This document shows, piece after piece, positions 24,101 to 35,100 of a DNA stretch of 64,000 bases. Numbering within the stretch: the first letter of the stretch is position 1; every line of letters begins with the position of its first letter. A program made the translations under genes and the position numbers. The notes under the pieces were generated by a model, which ran no database searches, was not told the origin of the DNA, and saw only the letters and a program-made list of their open reading frames with translations. Source of the DNA: Diadema setosum (lineage: Eukaryota; Echinodermata; Echinoidea; Diadematoida; Diadematidae); contig NC_092705.1 of NCBI RefSeq assembly GCF_964275005.1, forward strand, positions 21,812,997 to 21,876,996, written 5' to 3'.

Positions 24101-24333
24101 CCTACCTCTCGACTCTCTAACCACTATCATGGCAACGAATAAAATGTAGCCAACGTACCCATAACTTGAACTCTACAAATCGCACAAGTGTCACATTCCA
24201 CGTCCCAGCTCCACATGGCCACAATGTTCCACTTCTTCAATGTGAAAAGTTTCTGTTCTGATTTTGTATTAGATGCCGAATCCCCATCACTTGGAGTCGT
24301 CTGTGCATGAGCGACTTCTGTTGTTTGGGACAT
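19259..24333 (-). CDS. RNF7: RNF7/RBX2 (SAG) RING-H2 subunit of cullin-RING ubiquitin ligase, 5' part (two exons)
   Basis: Seen: exon 1 (24333-24159) starts at an ATG with A at -3 and encodes 58 residues plus one base. It has a variable acidic/polar N-terminus, then KLFTLKKWNIVAMWSWDVEC and CDTCAICRVQVM. It ends ATGG|GTACGT. Exon 2 (19306-19259, 48 nt) follows a good polypyrimidine tract and AG, is phase 1 to phase 1, and gives D-ACLRCQTENKQEECV before GTAAGA. Joined, this is the RBX2/RNF7 RING-H2 up to its fifth visible zinc-ligand cysteine. Known of the family: RBX2 docks by its N-terminal strand onto a cullin (mainly CUL5), and its RING recruits the E2 for ubiquitin or NEDD8 transfer. The remaining RING half (GEC, HSFH, CPLC, final tryptophan) was not found below 19259. 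It may lie before position 1 or have been missed by eye. A GTG in frame 27 bases upstream would only extend the frame, so the ATG is preferred. Intron 1 is 4.85 kb. The family assignment is very secure; completeness is not. Confidence -1.
19641..19801. mobile_element. MITE with CAGTGGCGGATCC / GGATCTGCCCCTG ends
   Basis: Inverted ends CAGTGGCGGATCCAAAGGGG and CCCC...GGATCTGCCCCTG enclose A-rich DNA with an AAACCCGGAAGTGGCACCAG block and a C16 tract. The AACCCGGAAGTGG block recurs several times at 21335-21500. It lies in RNF7 intron 1. Confidence -1.
20008..20524 (-). other. Unassigned open frames on both strands inside RNF7 intron 1
   Basis: A minus frame open for 149 codons from 20457 (and open upstream to about 20550) includes SPGEGHPKMHQRKISSRQNL and then SIDAFKQCKRVVQIPAKSVL. 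The plus strand is also open for 142 codons. I recognise neither. The minus frame, on the same strand as RNF7, has a more protein-like first half but no convincing acceptor and becomes Cys-rich and odd. Coding status is doubtful. Confidence -1.
21134..21177. repeat. C-run followed by T-run
   Basis: About 12 C followed directly by about 31 T, next to TTGGCCA. A strong replication-slippage tract and likely assembly-sensitive. Confidence -1.
21225..21505 (+). repeat. Tandem-like copies of a GCTGAAGAAACCYGGAAGTGG module
   Basis: Four or five diverged copies of (T)n-GCTTNYYAGCTGAAGAAACCYGGAAGTGG are separated by T-runs and end in a C14 tract. They are related to the body of the MITE at 19641. These are pieces of one repeat family, not exons. 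Confidence -1.
21506..22784. other. RNF7 intron 1, no other feature
   Basis: AT-rich sequence with A tracts; nothing coding is seen on either strand. Confidence -1.
22785..22973. mobile_element. MITE with GGGCCYCATTTCATAA ends
   Basis: GAGCCTCATTTCATAAAGAG at the left and TTATGAAATGGGGCCC at the right are inverted, and ACTCTTGCTG/CAGCAAGAGT blocks are mirrored inside. Confidence -1.
23464..23564. mobile_element. piggyBac-like mini-MITE (TTAA-CCYGTTGA...)
   Basis: TTAACCTGTTGATGACGAG at the left and CCTCAGTGGGTTAA at the right are inverted. The interior has GAGTCCCGAGTATACTC and TGTTGTAGCAAATTCAG. TTAA plus CCC/GGG-type termini is the piggyBac pattern; only about 100 bp, with no transposase. 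Confidence -1.
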
Positions 24334-25504
24334 GGTCTTCAATTGACACAGCTGTTGCACTGGACTGCAGAACTACTGGTACAATGGTACTAAATACACG
24401 TAGTTCAAAATTCTGAATGGATGTCTGTAGAATTATCGTTGCCGTTGGCTCATGCCTCATGAACTGGCTGGGAGTCTGGAGTGGTGTTGTGTAACTGCAG
24501 AGAATTTCGCAGGTAGACTTCTAGCCTCTAGAATGCAAAAACAAACAAAGTCATGAAGTTATCTTTTTACTTCTTTTAGTTCTAGTTCATGGGTTATCTA
24601 GAGTAATTGTGGCAGTATCCGGCCTTGATCCCGCTCAAGGCAGATACAACATATTTGGTAATATACTGCCAAAAGCAAACACAGGGACACTCTATACAAG
24701 ATGAAACATGCATACCACGCAAATACTTTGACACTACATTATACCAATCTACAACAAAAAAATAAAAAAATGATATGGGCACAATCTCCGACAAAAGAAA
24801 AATTTTCTCACCTCAGTGACAACATATCGCATCCAAAATTTTATTTTCAGTAGGATCTACTTCTTAACATCGACACATATAAGAAACAAGGGTCTAAGAA
24901 ACTGGATTTTTTGTTGTTTTCCCGATGTTAATGGATTATGAAAACATGTCTTAACGTAAATACAGAACTTTAGCGAGCCGATGTGGGCAGTAATCTTTCT
25001 GGAAGTGGATGTTACCAACGAAAAAATCATGAAAATATGTCTATGAGAGAGACTTCAACAACATCGTCAGAATTGCGACCCGTTTGAAGTCGGTGCATGT
25101 GCGCCAGCTAACACTGTTACACGTATTTTCATAATTCATGTGCTTTCAAAATGGAAATGGGTGCTTACGCAACGTTCATGAGTCATGTGGAGGCGTTTAG
25201 CTGAAGATCGCGGAGCACGCGCATATTGCATACTATAGGATTGCTGAGAATCATGCCACAAAATATGAAACAGTTGAAAATAATTTGCCCGATTTGTTTA
25301 CAGTGTGTGGAAAAACCCTTTCCTGCCGCAATTGGGGTAATTTACTCTTCAACAAGGTTCTCTTCCTTTACAAAGTCAAAGCAGGTCTATCATTCATACT
25401 TAATCAAGTAAATTTAGTATCAATCCTAGACCAGCCAGCTGAGGCAGGGTTGGGTTCTAAATAAATGATGGCTCTAACAAGAGCAAGATCTAGAGTTTAA
25501 TTAT

Positions 25505-25905
25505 ATAGTAACTATACACAGCCCAGTCGCTGTACATGGTACGTCGCGACAGGGCTGTACGCGCGCGACCACCAACCACTAGGAGAGCGACGTAATCGTA
25601 TCACGATAGCTTTGAATTTTGATACTTAACATCATTTTTGTCACCTCAAACTCATCGAGTATACTCTTCAATATTTACTCTACATCTGATGCTATCAGTA
25701 TTCAAATGTACGCAATGAAACTTAACGAAATTGATCATCATATCCAGCATGTCCACACGGTACACAATCTTTCACGCCAGGCCTAACTATACACTTGAAC
25801 ACAGCCCAGTCGCTGTAGATGGTACGTCGCGACGTACCATGTACAGCGACTGGACTGTGTAAATTATAGTTAGGCCTGGCGACTGGGCTGTGTATAGTTA
25901 CAGTA
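25505..25905. repeat. Nested foldback around GCCCAGTCGCTGTA
   Basis: TAACTATACACAGCCCAGTCGC (left) is mirrored by GGCGACTGGGCTGTGTATAG (right). Inside it, 25802-25858 is itself an almost perfect palindrome centred on GGTACGTCGCGACGTACC. The module occurs three times in 400 bp. Confidence -1.
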
Positions 25906-25947
25906 ATTATATACATGTGTACATAACAGTTCGGGAAACCCACTCAC

Positions 25948-26040
25948 AAGGGGGGCCCCTCCTTATAAGTAACCCGTCCCCCTTATAAGTAACCCCGTCC
26001 CCCTTATACATAAGTAACCCCCGGGGCACCCCTTATAAGG
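25948..26040. repeat. Short tandem array of CCCGTCCCCCTTATAAGTAA
   Basis: Three to four imperfect units, each with the palindrome CTTATAAG, bounded by GGGGGGCCCC and CCCCCGGGG. Confidence -1.
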
Positions 26041-26282
26041 AGTCTCCACGCTTTTTTGCAATGCAATGCGAAAATGAAAGGACTGCGGCAATTCGCTTGA
26101 TTATGTCCATAAAGCTTCACAAGTTTCCTACTACTAGTTACTCACGAAATTTGAGCAAAATCGGTTTGAGGCATCATATCTAAAATCATGGATTTAAATG
26201 CGATGTCAAACGACCCATGCGAATGCTGAAATGCGAGCGATTACTGGTGTGAGTGTCGCCAAGCGCGGCGGCACGGCAATGT

Positions 26283-26347
26283 TTGAGTGCAGACGTGGCG
26301 ACTGACCTCCGTACTGCTCCGTACTCAGTCACCACGTCTGCACTCAA
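26283..26347. repeat. 23-bp inverted repeat (hairpin)
   Basis: TTGAGTGCAGACGTGGCGAC (26283 onward, 23 bp) and its complement ending at 26347 differ at one position. The 19-base loop has CCGTACTGCTCCGTAC. Confidence -1.
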
Positions 26348-27600
26348 GATCATCATCATCTCTACACTGTCTGCACGATCGCAATACTACTTACTAGTAG
26401 TAAATTTATATTAGATATCTACACTGCAGCAATGAATGATGATACTAGTACACGAATAATCACGATATCAGACCGGAAACATTGTCACTGTTAGCTGTGA
26501 TTGTTCCTCATTTACCTACAGTAAACTTACTAGACTCTATCTACTGATGTGACTGAGTGAGTACCTGGCTGAACCTGGGTTTACTTGTCTTTACTTTACT
26601 TCTGTAGACGTCTGTGAACTCTTTTTAGGCCCTACGCAAAATTGTGATTTATACTGATATGCTCTACACTAGATCTAGGTACGTACCGTGTTCACGGTCC
26701 TTGTCGATCTTGCTCACTCATTGTATAACGTAGGGCCTAGGCCTATATTGTATGTTTATTGCACCGCCTGCACCGCCCCTGTGGTATGTGAATGTGCACC
26801 AGCAGCTAAATACTAGTATTACAGTCCGTACACAGCACCACAGAGTCACAGCACAATATACAACAGCTAGGACTAAGGACTAGCTACTGGCTCCGTGGGG
26901 AAAGTGAGCAGGCTTTTATTTATATATTAAATACTTTAGTTTATAATTTTCTGTCTTAATGAATATGCAAGCTCCGAAAATTCTGTATTTAAATATTTTA
27001 GTACTAATATGATTGTTTTATTTATCATTATTTAAGTATGATACGTTTTATTTTATTATATGTAGCTAGGAAATAATTGTCATGTAATCAGTACGAATCG
27101 TACGGACAGGATTGTTGCCTGACAACATCAAACCGATAGCAGACACCTTATCACGGAAAGTTTACCTGGCAAGTCTTCTCTTTTCAGCAGATTTGAAGCA
27201 AAAGTTCGTCACCGGTGACAATTCAAATCATGGTAAAACCCTATTACAACAGTCTCCTTCGAATAATACCCGTGAATATAGATGAATGAATTGTTATTGT
27301 GATTCTGAGAAAATCGTAATGCTGCGTTTTTGGATGTGGCCGTAGTACACGCGTAGGCCTAACGTTAGGCCAATTGACGATGTGGCGGTGTGTGCCTGTA
27401 ACCTGTAACACGGTTACAATACATACGAAGTAGCTCACGAGCGAGTGCTGATCATGATGCTGTGTTGTGTGTGCTGTGCAGAGCTGCTGACCGACTGTAT
27501 CTCCACATAGCAATGTTTGCATGGCTAGCTAGCATGTTGACCGACAAGTATGTCTAATTCCGCGAAAAACTTCTCATTTAGATATTAGAGTCTCATTTGC
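26348..27600. other. No recognisable gene
   Basis: AT-rich sequence with many short TACTAGTA-type palindromes; no exon is supported. Confidence -1.
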
Positions 27601-27628
27601 TGGGTCAGTTTTTCGCTTCTTTAACGTT

Positions 27629-29080
27629 ACTAGACAGACACCATTCCATTGGCATTGATACATACGCCATTGCGACGGTTTAAGCCGTTTTGGCTTAACG
27701 CATCTTCGAGCCAGTTCCCCCCGCATAAAAATGGTTATTATTATTTTTGCCAGCTTGGTTTTCAAACCAATGTGGAAAAAATATATACAGGATTAATCAG
27801 TCAACATTTTGACTCGCCTCTTCCACTGTTTCCTCCTGTTTTCTGGTTGTTTCCTCCACTTCTTTGCAGCGCTCTCCAATTCATCGCCGCCTTCGTTTGA
27901 AAAATGACCGCACGAACGTCTGCAGCAAGCCAAATGCTCCATACAATCACTATATCGGTACACTTACGTTTATTGACTAATCACTATTGAAAAGTACTAA
28001 CGTTAGTAAGTTGTTCGAGTGCTAAATCTAACCTCGTAATATTGTGAATGAGCATTTTTTTTGCTCATTCACAATATTACGAAGTGGAAGAGGTGAGTCA
28101 AAATGTTGACTGATTAATCCTGCAGAGTAAAATATCCCGTTTGCGGCAGTTTAAGACATTGTTAAGGGTTTTTCCAACTTGTAAACAAATCAGGCAAATT
28201 ATTTTCAACCATTTCATATATAGACAAGATTATTAATTAACGCAACTAAAAGAAATTTACCATTGACCAACGCAGTTTTCATGATTTACCAGGGCAAAAC
28301 CCGGCACAATTTTCGCCGATAAGGGCGATATGCGACGTAGTATTTCTGCTTGCGGCACGATGTACAATCCCTATGCAATACGCACGTGCTCCGCGATCTG
28401 TAGCTGAACGCCTTCACATGTCTCGCGAACATTGCGTAAGCGCCAATTCCCATCGCGAAAGCACGTGAAAATAGCGGCCGCACATGCATTGGCCGCAAAC
28501 AAGATCGCAAATCTGGCGGTGTTGTTGATGTCTTTCTCGTGTTTTTCTCATTTTTTTCGATGGTAACATCCACTTTCCGAAAAAAATGGCGGCCCACATC
28601 GGCTCGCGAAAGTTCTATTTTACGTTAGGATATGTTTTCAAAATCCATGGACATCGAGAAAACGACAAAAAATCCAGTTTCTTGGACCATTGTTTCTTAA
28701 CTGTTATGTTAAGAAGTACCGAAAATTTCATTTTGGATGCGATATGTTGTCATTTAGGTGAGAAAATTTCACTTTCGTCAGAGATCGTGCCCATTTTAAT
28801 GGTTGGTTTTTGTTGATTGCTAGTGTGTAGTGTAGTGTGCATACTCAGTGCGGTGCTGTGTTTAGCGGTGATATTACTGTGTATGCTGTACCTGCCGCAA
28901 GCGGCTGCAAGGCCGCATACTGCCGTAGTTACTCTATATATTTTTTTTCCAGATTGGTTTGAAAACCAAGCTGGAAAAAATAATAACCATTTTTATGCGG
29001 GGGAACTGGGTCGAAGTTGCGTTTCCACCACAACGGTGGAAACTGTCGCAATGACGTATGTATCAATGGTGTCTGTCTAA
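27629..29080. repeat. Second long inverted repeat overlapping the right arm of the first
   Basis: 27629-27788 (AGACAGACACCATT, TGATACATACG, CATTGCGAC, CCGCATAAAAATGGTTATTA, GCTTGGTTTTCAAACCAA) is mirrored by about 28930-29080. An inner pair, about 27788-27825 (GGATTAATCAGTCAACATTT and GACTC), is mirrored at 28085-28125. The 24771-28800 arm lies inside it, so two elements interlock. Confidence -1.
28035..28081. repeat. Perfect 20-bp hairpin with T7 loop
   Basis: CGTAATATTGTGAATGAGCA and its exact complement flank seven T. It is the likely centre of a local foldback. Confidence -1.
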
Positions 29081-30348
29081 TGCACTTGTCAATGTAATGA
29101 CTCACCCCACTACCCCCGGACATGGGTGCGTCGTTTGGTCCGTCAAATTTGTGACCCAGGTGTTCGTCATTTTACCAGCTTTGTCCGTCAAATTTTTGAC
29201 CGAGGGGTGCGTCAAAATCCCATCATTGTCGGTCAAATTTTTGACCGAGGGGTGCGTCATGGTACGTCACTTGGCTATGGAAAATAACACGCATTATTCT
29301 GAACCGAGGGGTGCGTCACTTGGCTATGGAAAACTGCACGCATTTTTGCACGCTACCAGTACCGTATACACCTACCGCGAGTGAAATTACAGTGAGCGTT
29401 TTCCCGCGGCAAGTGAAAATCAAAGTCGGGAAGCGTTTTCGAATAAGAGGGAAAAATGCTTGCCAGAATCTGGCAAGCAAATAATTTAAAAGCCACCCTT
29501 TCTCCTCACATTGTCTATCCAACAAACCCATGAAATCACTTATACTCAATCTCAAACCAAGGACTGTTTAGCGATGTAACAATTTCAACCTTACTGTCGA
29601 ACACTTAGTGCCTATTGCATATTGCGATGCAACACCAACACACATTGCTATCGAAGAAAGTTCGTTTATATTCCAATACAATGTGCGTCTAAATAATGTT
29701 CTGTGGTGACAAAGGCGAATTTTTGACAGTAAAAGAAGCGGCAGCAGAAGAAACTGCCTGCCGCATGCCATTTTCTGCTCGCGGGATTAGCCCGACGAGA
29801 CGCGCGACGCTGTTAGTACGCTAGAATCTCTACGTACAGCAACTGAGCTGTGTATACTCGCGGGAATGCCGTGGCGCGGTGTGTACCTGCGCTGCAGTAT
29901 GCACCAACCGGACTAGCAATGGCCGCGCACACACAGCGCATCTGCACACATGTGATTGTCATGTATGGATTGCATGCACAGAATACATATGTACGGAGTA
30001 TCGTAGCATGCAGCAGCGTGATGTGCGGTGAATGACGGTACGGTGCTTACAGGGCCAGGGTAAGGGAAACTTGCCGAAACTTTTACAAATTATGTTTACG
30101 AACCAAAAGAAAATTAAATTGCTTGAATAAAACGTATGCAAAAATCGTTTCAGTATTTTCGGGGGTGCGTCAAATGTACCGAGGATGTCCGTCAAAAAAG
30201 TGACTGTGGTGTTCGTCACTTGCAGCGTTTTGTCCGTCAAAAAATTGACTGTGGTGTCTGTCAAAAACCCTGTGTGGTCAGTCAAAAAATGACCATGACG
30301 CACCCATGTCCGGGGGTAGTGGGGTGCGTCATTACATTGACAAGTGCA
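29081..30348. mobile_element. 1.27-kb non-autonomous element with 53-bp termini and subterminal repeats
   Basis: TGCACTTGTCAATGTAATGA begins a 53-bp terminal inverted repeat with a single mismatch to the other end. Both sides are flanked by TAA (29078-29080, 30349-30351), matching the TWA target preference of PIF/Harbinger elements. Inside each end, 3-4 imperfect tandem copies of GTCNGTCAAATTTTTGACCG plus AGGGGTGCGTCA are mirrored. No transposase is seen. Near-identical ends suggest recent activity. Confidence -1.
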
Positions 30349-30799
30349 TAAGAAGCAAACAGCTGACCCAGCAAATGTCATTATTATAAATGAGAAGTTT
30401 TTTGCCTTAGACATAATCCTTGTCAGTCAGGCTAGCAAGTAGCATATCAATCAGTCTGGGAAACCGATCATGTGAAAGACATGGATCCTCTCACATCATG
30501 AGCACCCTGGCCATGCCATGCTCATCGACATGACTCGGTCCTTGTGCTATGCCTATGTGGCACAGTTGTGGCCCCTAATAAATCACTTTTCGTCCATCTC
30601 ACATCTGAAACTAAAGTTAGAAAGATCCGTCTGTCCGGAGGAGTCTTTTATATTTTTTGACATTATCGTTTGGCTCCGTAAACAGACGGAATTGAGTCAC
30701 ATACAGCGCTTACATAGTAAGTACGTCAAAGTACGTCTTATAGATACTAACGGTTAGAGACAAGTAGAGTAAGAGGCTAAAGTAGCATTGCTAGTAGTA

Positions 30800-30823
30800 G
30801 AATGACTACTAAAGTAGTCATTC
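30800..30823. repeat. Perfect 24-bp palindrome
   Basis: GAATGACTACT-AA-AGTAGTCATTC, with further partial symmetry outward (CTAGTAGTA). Confidence -1.
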
Positions 30824-31849
30824 AGCACTAGATGGCGTGCACGTGTATCGTTTTCTACGCACACAGTGCTCAACTTCTGAGCCCATTCACGACGATCGCT
30901 AGCTGTACAATAGTGTATCAGTTATGACACGGGTGCATTGATATCATTCTTTTCAAAAGTAATAATATAATATGGCCGTATGGCAGACAACGTACACTGT
31001 ATTTGAATCACAAACCTGAACTACTTTTGCCTTCTTGTACGTGGGTTTGCATCTACTACCTACCGCTAGTAGCCCAAGGAGGATGATCTGTTCAGCACGC
31101 TAAGTCGAAATTTCGCACTTATTTGTCGTGACCTTTGGTGTATTTTGTACTTAATCCACATTGTGCAAAATATGGCCTTTTCAATCGCCCCGTCACTGTA
31201 CAGGCATGCTAACCTGGAAACGTTAAACTGCACATTACTTGAATATGAGACCATTCTGAAGCGAATGATTTTCACACAACAATAGATACTGTATACAATG
31301 TACTCTTAAATGAATCCAACAAGGATTGGAACAATCATCTCCCAGCATTCCCACTGATTCCCACTGATCAGTTACTCGCCATCCCCTTTAACAAAGTAAA
31401 AGCTATGCTAATTTTGTCTAGAACAGCTATATGTTTGTTTGTTTTCTTTATTTTCAATTGTTGACATACAAAGTTTCATGAATTTCAGAATGATGTATAT
31501 TTCTGATGTCCACATTACTTTAGGGGATAAAACCCAATGATATCATAACATATAAACAGATCAACAAACAAAAGAAAGCATTTACACTACACACCAACTG
31601 TATGATTCCCCCTATATGTACTACCACATTGTGGATGAAGTGCACACGCAAGTAGAACCTTTACATGTTCAAAAAGTGTAGGACTTTGTCTCTATGTAGG
31701 ATTGCATTTGTACTATAGATTCATAGACCGATCAGGCGACCAGCTCACGCCAGCTGCAATATATCATGCATTCAGCATACGTGTATATATATGTGTACGC
31801 AACTAGAATACCGTGCAGTTAATGGCGGGTGTTCTGCTAGGTCGGATCA
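30824..31849. other. No recognisable gene upstream of NME7
   Basis: AT-rich sequence without an exon or a clear core promoter. Confidence -1.
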
Positions 31850-32190
31850 GTCTATTGACCGATTCTGTGACGCGCTATGTGTATTTTCGGCATGGGCAGC
31901 GCCATTACTGCGGTGTATCATCCGACCCCCCCTCCTCTCTCCCCACCCCTCTCACGCGCGCAGAATGAAAAACTGATGCATGGTTGTTTTAGCCAATGGG
32001 CATCTCGTACTGAGTGCGCGAATGCTTGCTTAGTGCGCGAACCTTTGTTACAAGTGCGCGATAAACATGTTGCCCGTGGGGTGGGGGAGAGCAGGGGGGG
32101 TCGGCTGAGACACCGCAATTTGAGCTCATGGCTGCGCCCAGTGCCATAAAATGTCTGCTGCCCTCAACGAACCCGAATCGGTCAATAGAC
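31850..32190. repeat. GC-rich foldback over the presumed NME7 promoter/5' leader
   Basis: A perfect 16-bp inverted repeat (GTCTATTGACCGATTC at 31850-31865 and its complement at 32175-32190) encloses a second, longer one. In that inner pair, the TGCGGTGT...CCGACCCCCCCT region near 31908-31955 pairs with 32078-32117. The centre has three GTGCGCGA-type repeats (about 32016-32060). It ends one base before the inferred NME7 initiation ATG. It could be an inserted element that now supplies promoter or leader sequence. No TATA box is evident. Confidence -1.
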
Positions 32191-35100
32191 ATGGTTTGTA
32201 AAACTTACGAGATGCCAGTGTCTTACACCTCACAACAAAAGATGGCAAGCCTTAAAACTACCTTGGTTTTCTGTCTCAGCGTATGTGTGCCTCATACCGG
32301 AATATTTTTTTTTCTGACTTCTTTACAGGCAAGTGCAGCACAAGATGGCCGATTCTCTTTCATTGCAGAGTGGTATGATCCTAATGCAGCCCTCACAAGG
32401 AGATATCAGTTTCTTTTCTACCCAAAGGACACCACAATTGAAATGGTACAGTGTAGTTATATCCTGTGCAGTGTTTTGTGGTTTTTTTTTTTCCTTCTTT
32501 TTCTTCCTTTTTTTTTTTTATTCTGGTGTTAATCCTGATGCAATCTGTTACAACGAGATATAGGTAGTGGTTTGAGATTTACAACTGTATAGCCTGTCAT
32601 GAGAACAGCAATGAAATGACTGTCATGCATTTTGTTTTTAAACCATGGAAGTTGAAGTTGTCAGTGATTATGCTCATATTTTTGATGATGATGAGAACAT
32701 CAGTGCAATTTAGTATGATGTTTACAAGTGTAATTGTAGTTCCTGGCATGATGCTATGACATTAATGATTCTACAACACTATTGATGACCACTGATTTTA
32801 CTGCTTCTACAATGATGTTCAATTAATTCTAATACTGCTAATGATAGTGATGAATATGATAGCAATAACAGTGGTAGCACCACTATTAGAAAGAATGGTA
32901 TGATGATAATCATAATGGTGACTACAACACACTGATCATCATCAGATTCTTCTTACAAGGTAGAATGTGTAGAAATTCAATCAGCTGATGTCCATATTGT
33001 TATCAAAGTACATATTATGTGCATAATACAAAATATATCTTTGTGTATTTGTTACAGTACATATAACGTACTAGATTTCAGAACAGAGGAATTAAGTTAG
33101 TTTACAGGGTAATGTCAACAGTGCACATGAAAGACTGGGTATATAGTTGGATGGTTGGACTACATGTAAATTGGAAGTCTAACACCGCAGCTGTAAGTCC
33201 AAATTTCTATTTAATGCCGTTCACCTCCCGTTATTCTTTTGATAACAGTACGACATCAAGAACCGACGCCTCTTTCTCAAGCGATCTGCCTGCCCGTCTG
33301 TCCATCTTGAAGACCTGTACGTTGGGAGCACAGTCAACATCCACTCACGCCAACTGACCTTTGTGGACTATGCGGACGACTTCACAAGGAGAGCACTGAC
33401 CTCTGTCAAAGAGAAGTGAGTATGGATTATACAGGGTGATGAGCTTTACAAGTAAATGTTGCTGTGGTTTACTTCTTTGCTTTCCCTCATTTCTGTCTCC
33501 CCCCCCCCCCCCCATGAAATTTTTCGGTTTTGAAATTTTCGTGCATTTCGCACATCCACTAACTAGAGCGAAAATAAAAGCATGCAAATATTTTTGCTTG
33601 CCATATGTTCCAGTAGTTGATGTCTTTATTCCCCGGAATTAAAAACATGCAAAACTCTTCTTACCCGGCTGAGCGCGAAAAATTCGTTGTACGAAAACAT
33701 CCACTTTCACAGTAGTCTCTTTTGTCTGGGTCTAAAGGCATGCTTTTATCTGCATGAGATAAATAGTGTAGAAGTTGTTATTTACCGTTATCATTACCAG
33801 TACTTTGTTTTATTGTTGGGATACTTATTCTCGTCTGTAAGTAATCCAAGATTTTGATACAAGTGAAAAACTGTCCTAACACTGGCAGATTCTTCTTCCA
33901 TGTGCAGTAGATCATACCACAGTGTATTCACGACATATACCAAATGTACATGTACTCGTACCTAACACCTAATGTAAATGCAAAGGCGAATTCTACGAGA
34001 GTGCTCACTAGTACTGCCATGTCATACTGATTAAACTATTTAAAGTGATAGGAGATGGTGTTAGACATGTCATTTGATTTTGATTTTTTTTTTCATTACT
34101 CTTTTTGTTAAACTTAACTTCTTTCTTGCAGAACACTGTGTATAATCAAGCCAGATGCTATCTCAAAGTTTGGTGAGTGTGTGTTTTTCATACTATCTTT
34201 CTCACATTATACTGCTCCATATGTGTGCCAAAGTGTGTATTATAGTATGATCCATACAATTAGACTTTGTATTGCTGTCTTGTGTATGACATTTTCCTTT
34301 CTCAATCAAATTGAAGTTTGTCGCAGTTTTAAGGGTATTTCCGAGCTACCCGCAGTTCATTAAAATGTCTGTCATAAATTGCATACTTATATTCCTGTAT
34401 AAATCCATTGCTGTACAGTAATAGCTGAGTGTGTTCTTGTACAGCCATTTTGACTGGATTGTTGTGAGGCATGGATAGTCTAAGAAGGAGACCCATTACA
34501 GTGATCATGAAGTGTGTACCTTCCTTTTTACCCATGTTGAGAGCTGTCAGCAATTGTGGATCAGATGTGCATATTTGCTCACAGGCTCCGTTCACAGACT
34601 AATGAAATTGCACCTTGTGACGGATGAAATTCTTGCAGGTCCCATCATTGATGCGATCTACGATGGCGGCTTCCTCGTTGTCAACACCAAGATGACGCGT
34701 CTCTCGAGGTCGGACGCTGAGGAATTCTACGCAGAGCATGTGGGCAAACCCTTCTATGAGTAAGTCAAGGTTTGCCTTCTGCAAATAGTTAGATTTTTGC
34801 ATTGTCTATGTAAGACATAGATCTTTGTAGTGTCAAGGAGAAGAACAGCAAATACAGAGAATTCCCAAGGCAAAGAAGTATTGCACCAAATATGGACGCA
34901 GATTTTTTGACCACGGAATGCAAACTATGCATCAACATTTTTCTTGTTTTATCAGAAATAAGTGACAATGTATTTTTTGTAAGTAGAATGTATTGAAAAA
35001 GTTAGAGCATTGATTGGTGACTATTCATTGAGTGCTATATGTATGTTCATCTCTAATAGCAAATATTTCTATGCATATATTGAAGTAACGTTAATCCAAT

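Larger units (their letters stand above)
24771..28800. repeat. Long inverted repeat, arms about 0.6 kb, spacer about 2.8 kb
   Basis: The left arm, about 24771-25352, is mirrored by about 28128-28800. Mirrored blocks include TTTTCTCACC, ACAACATATCGCATCCAAAA, GAAACTGGATTTTTTGT, AGCCGATGTGGGC, GCTTACGCAA, GATCGCGGAGCACG and TAATTTGCC. The right arm has an extra ~150 bp near 28220-28375. It resembles a long-terminal-inverted-repeat (foldback/TU-like) element, but no target duplication was defined and no transposase frame is present. The spacer holds further foldbacks. Confidence -1.

Noticed and set aside
28286..28599. Overlapping 103- and 61-codon minus frames
   Set aside because: Located in an arm of the long inverted repeat; the mirrored arm does not keep the frame.
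29959..30414. 151-codon minus frame as a gene
   Set aside because: It crosses the terminal and subterminal repeats of the 1.27-kb element, so the frame reflects tandem repeats.
32128..32532. 134-codon frame over the first clear NME7 exon taken as one exon
   Set aside because: A strong acceptor (CTTTACAG) and donor (GTACAG) lie inside it; the flanking residues do not resemble NME7.
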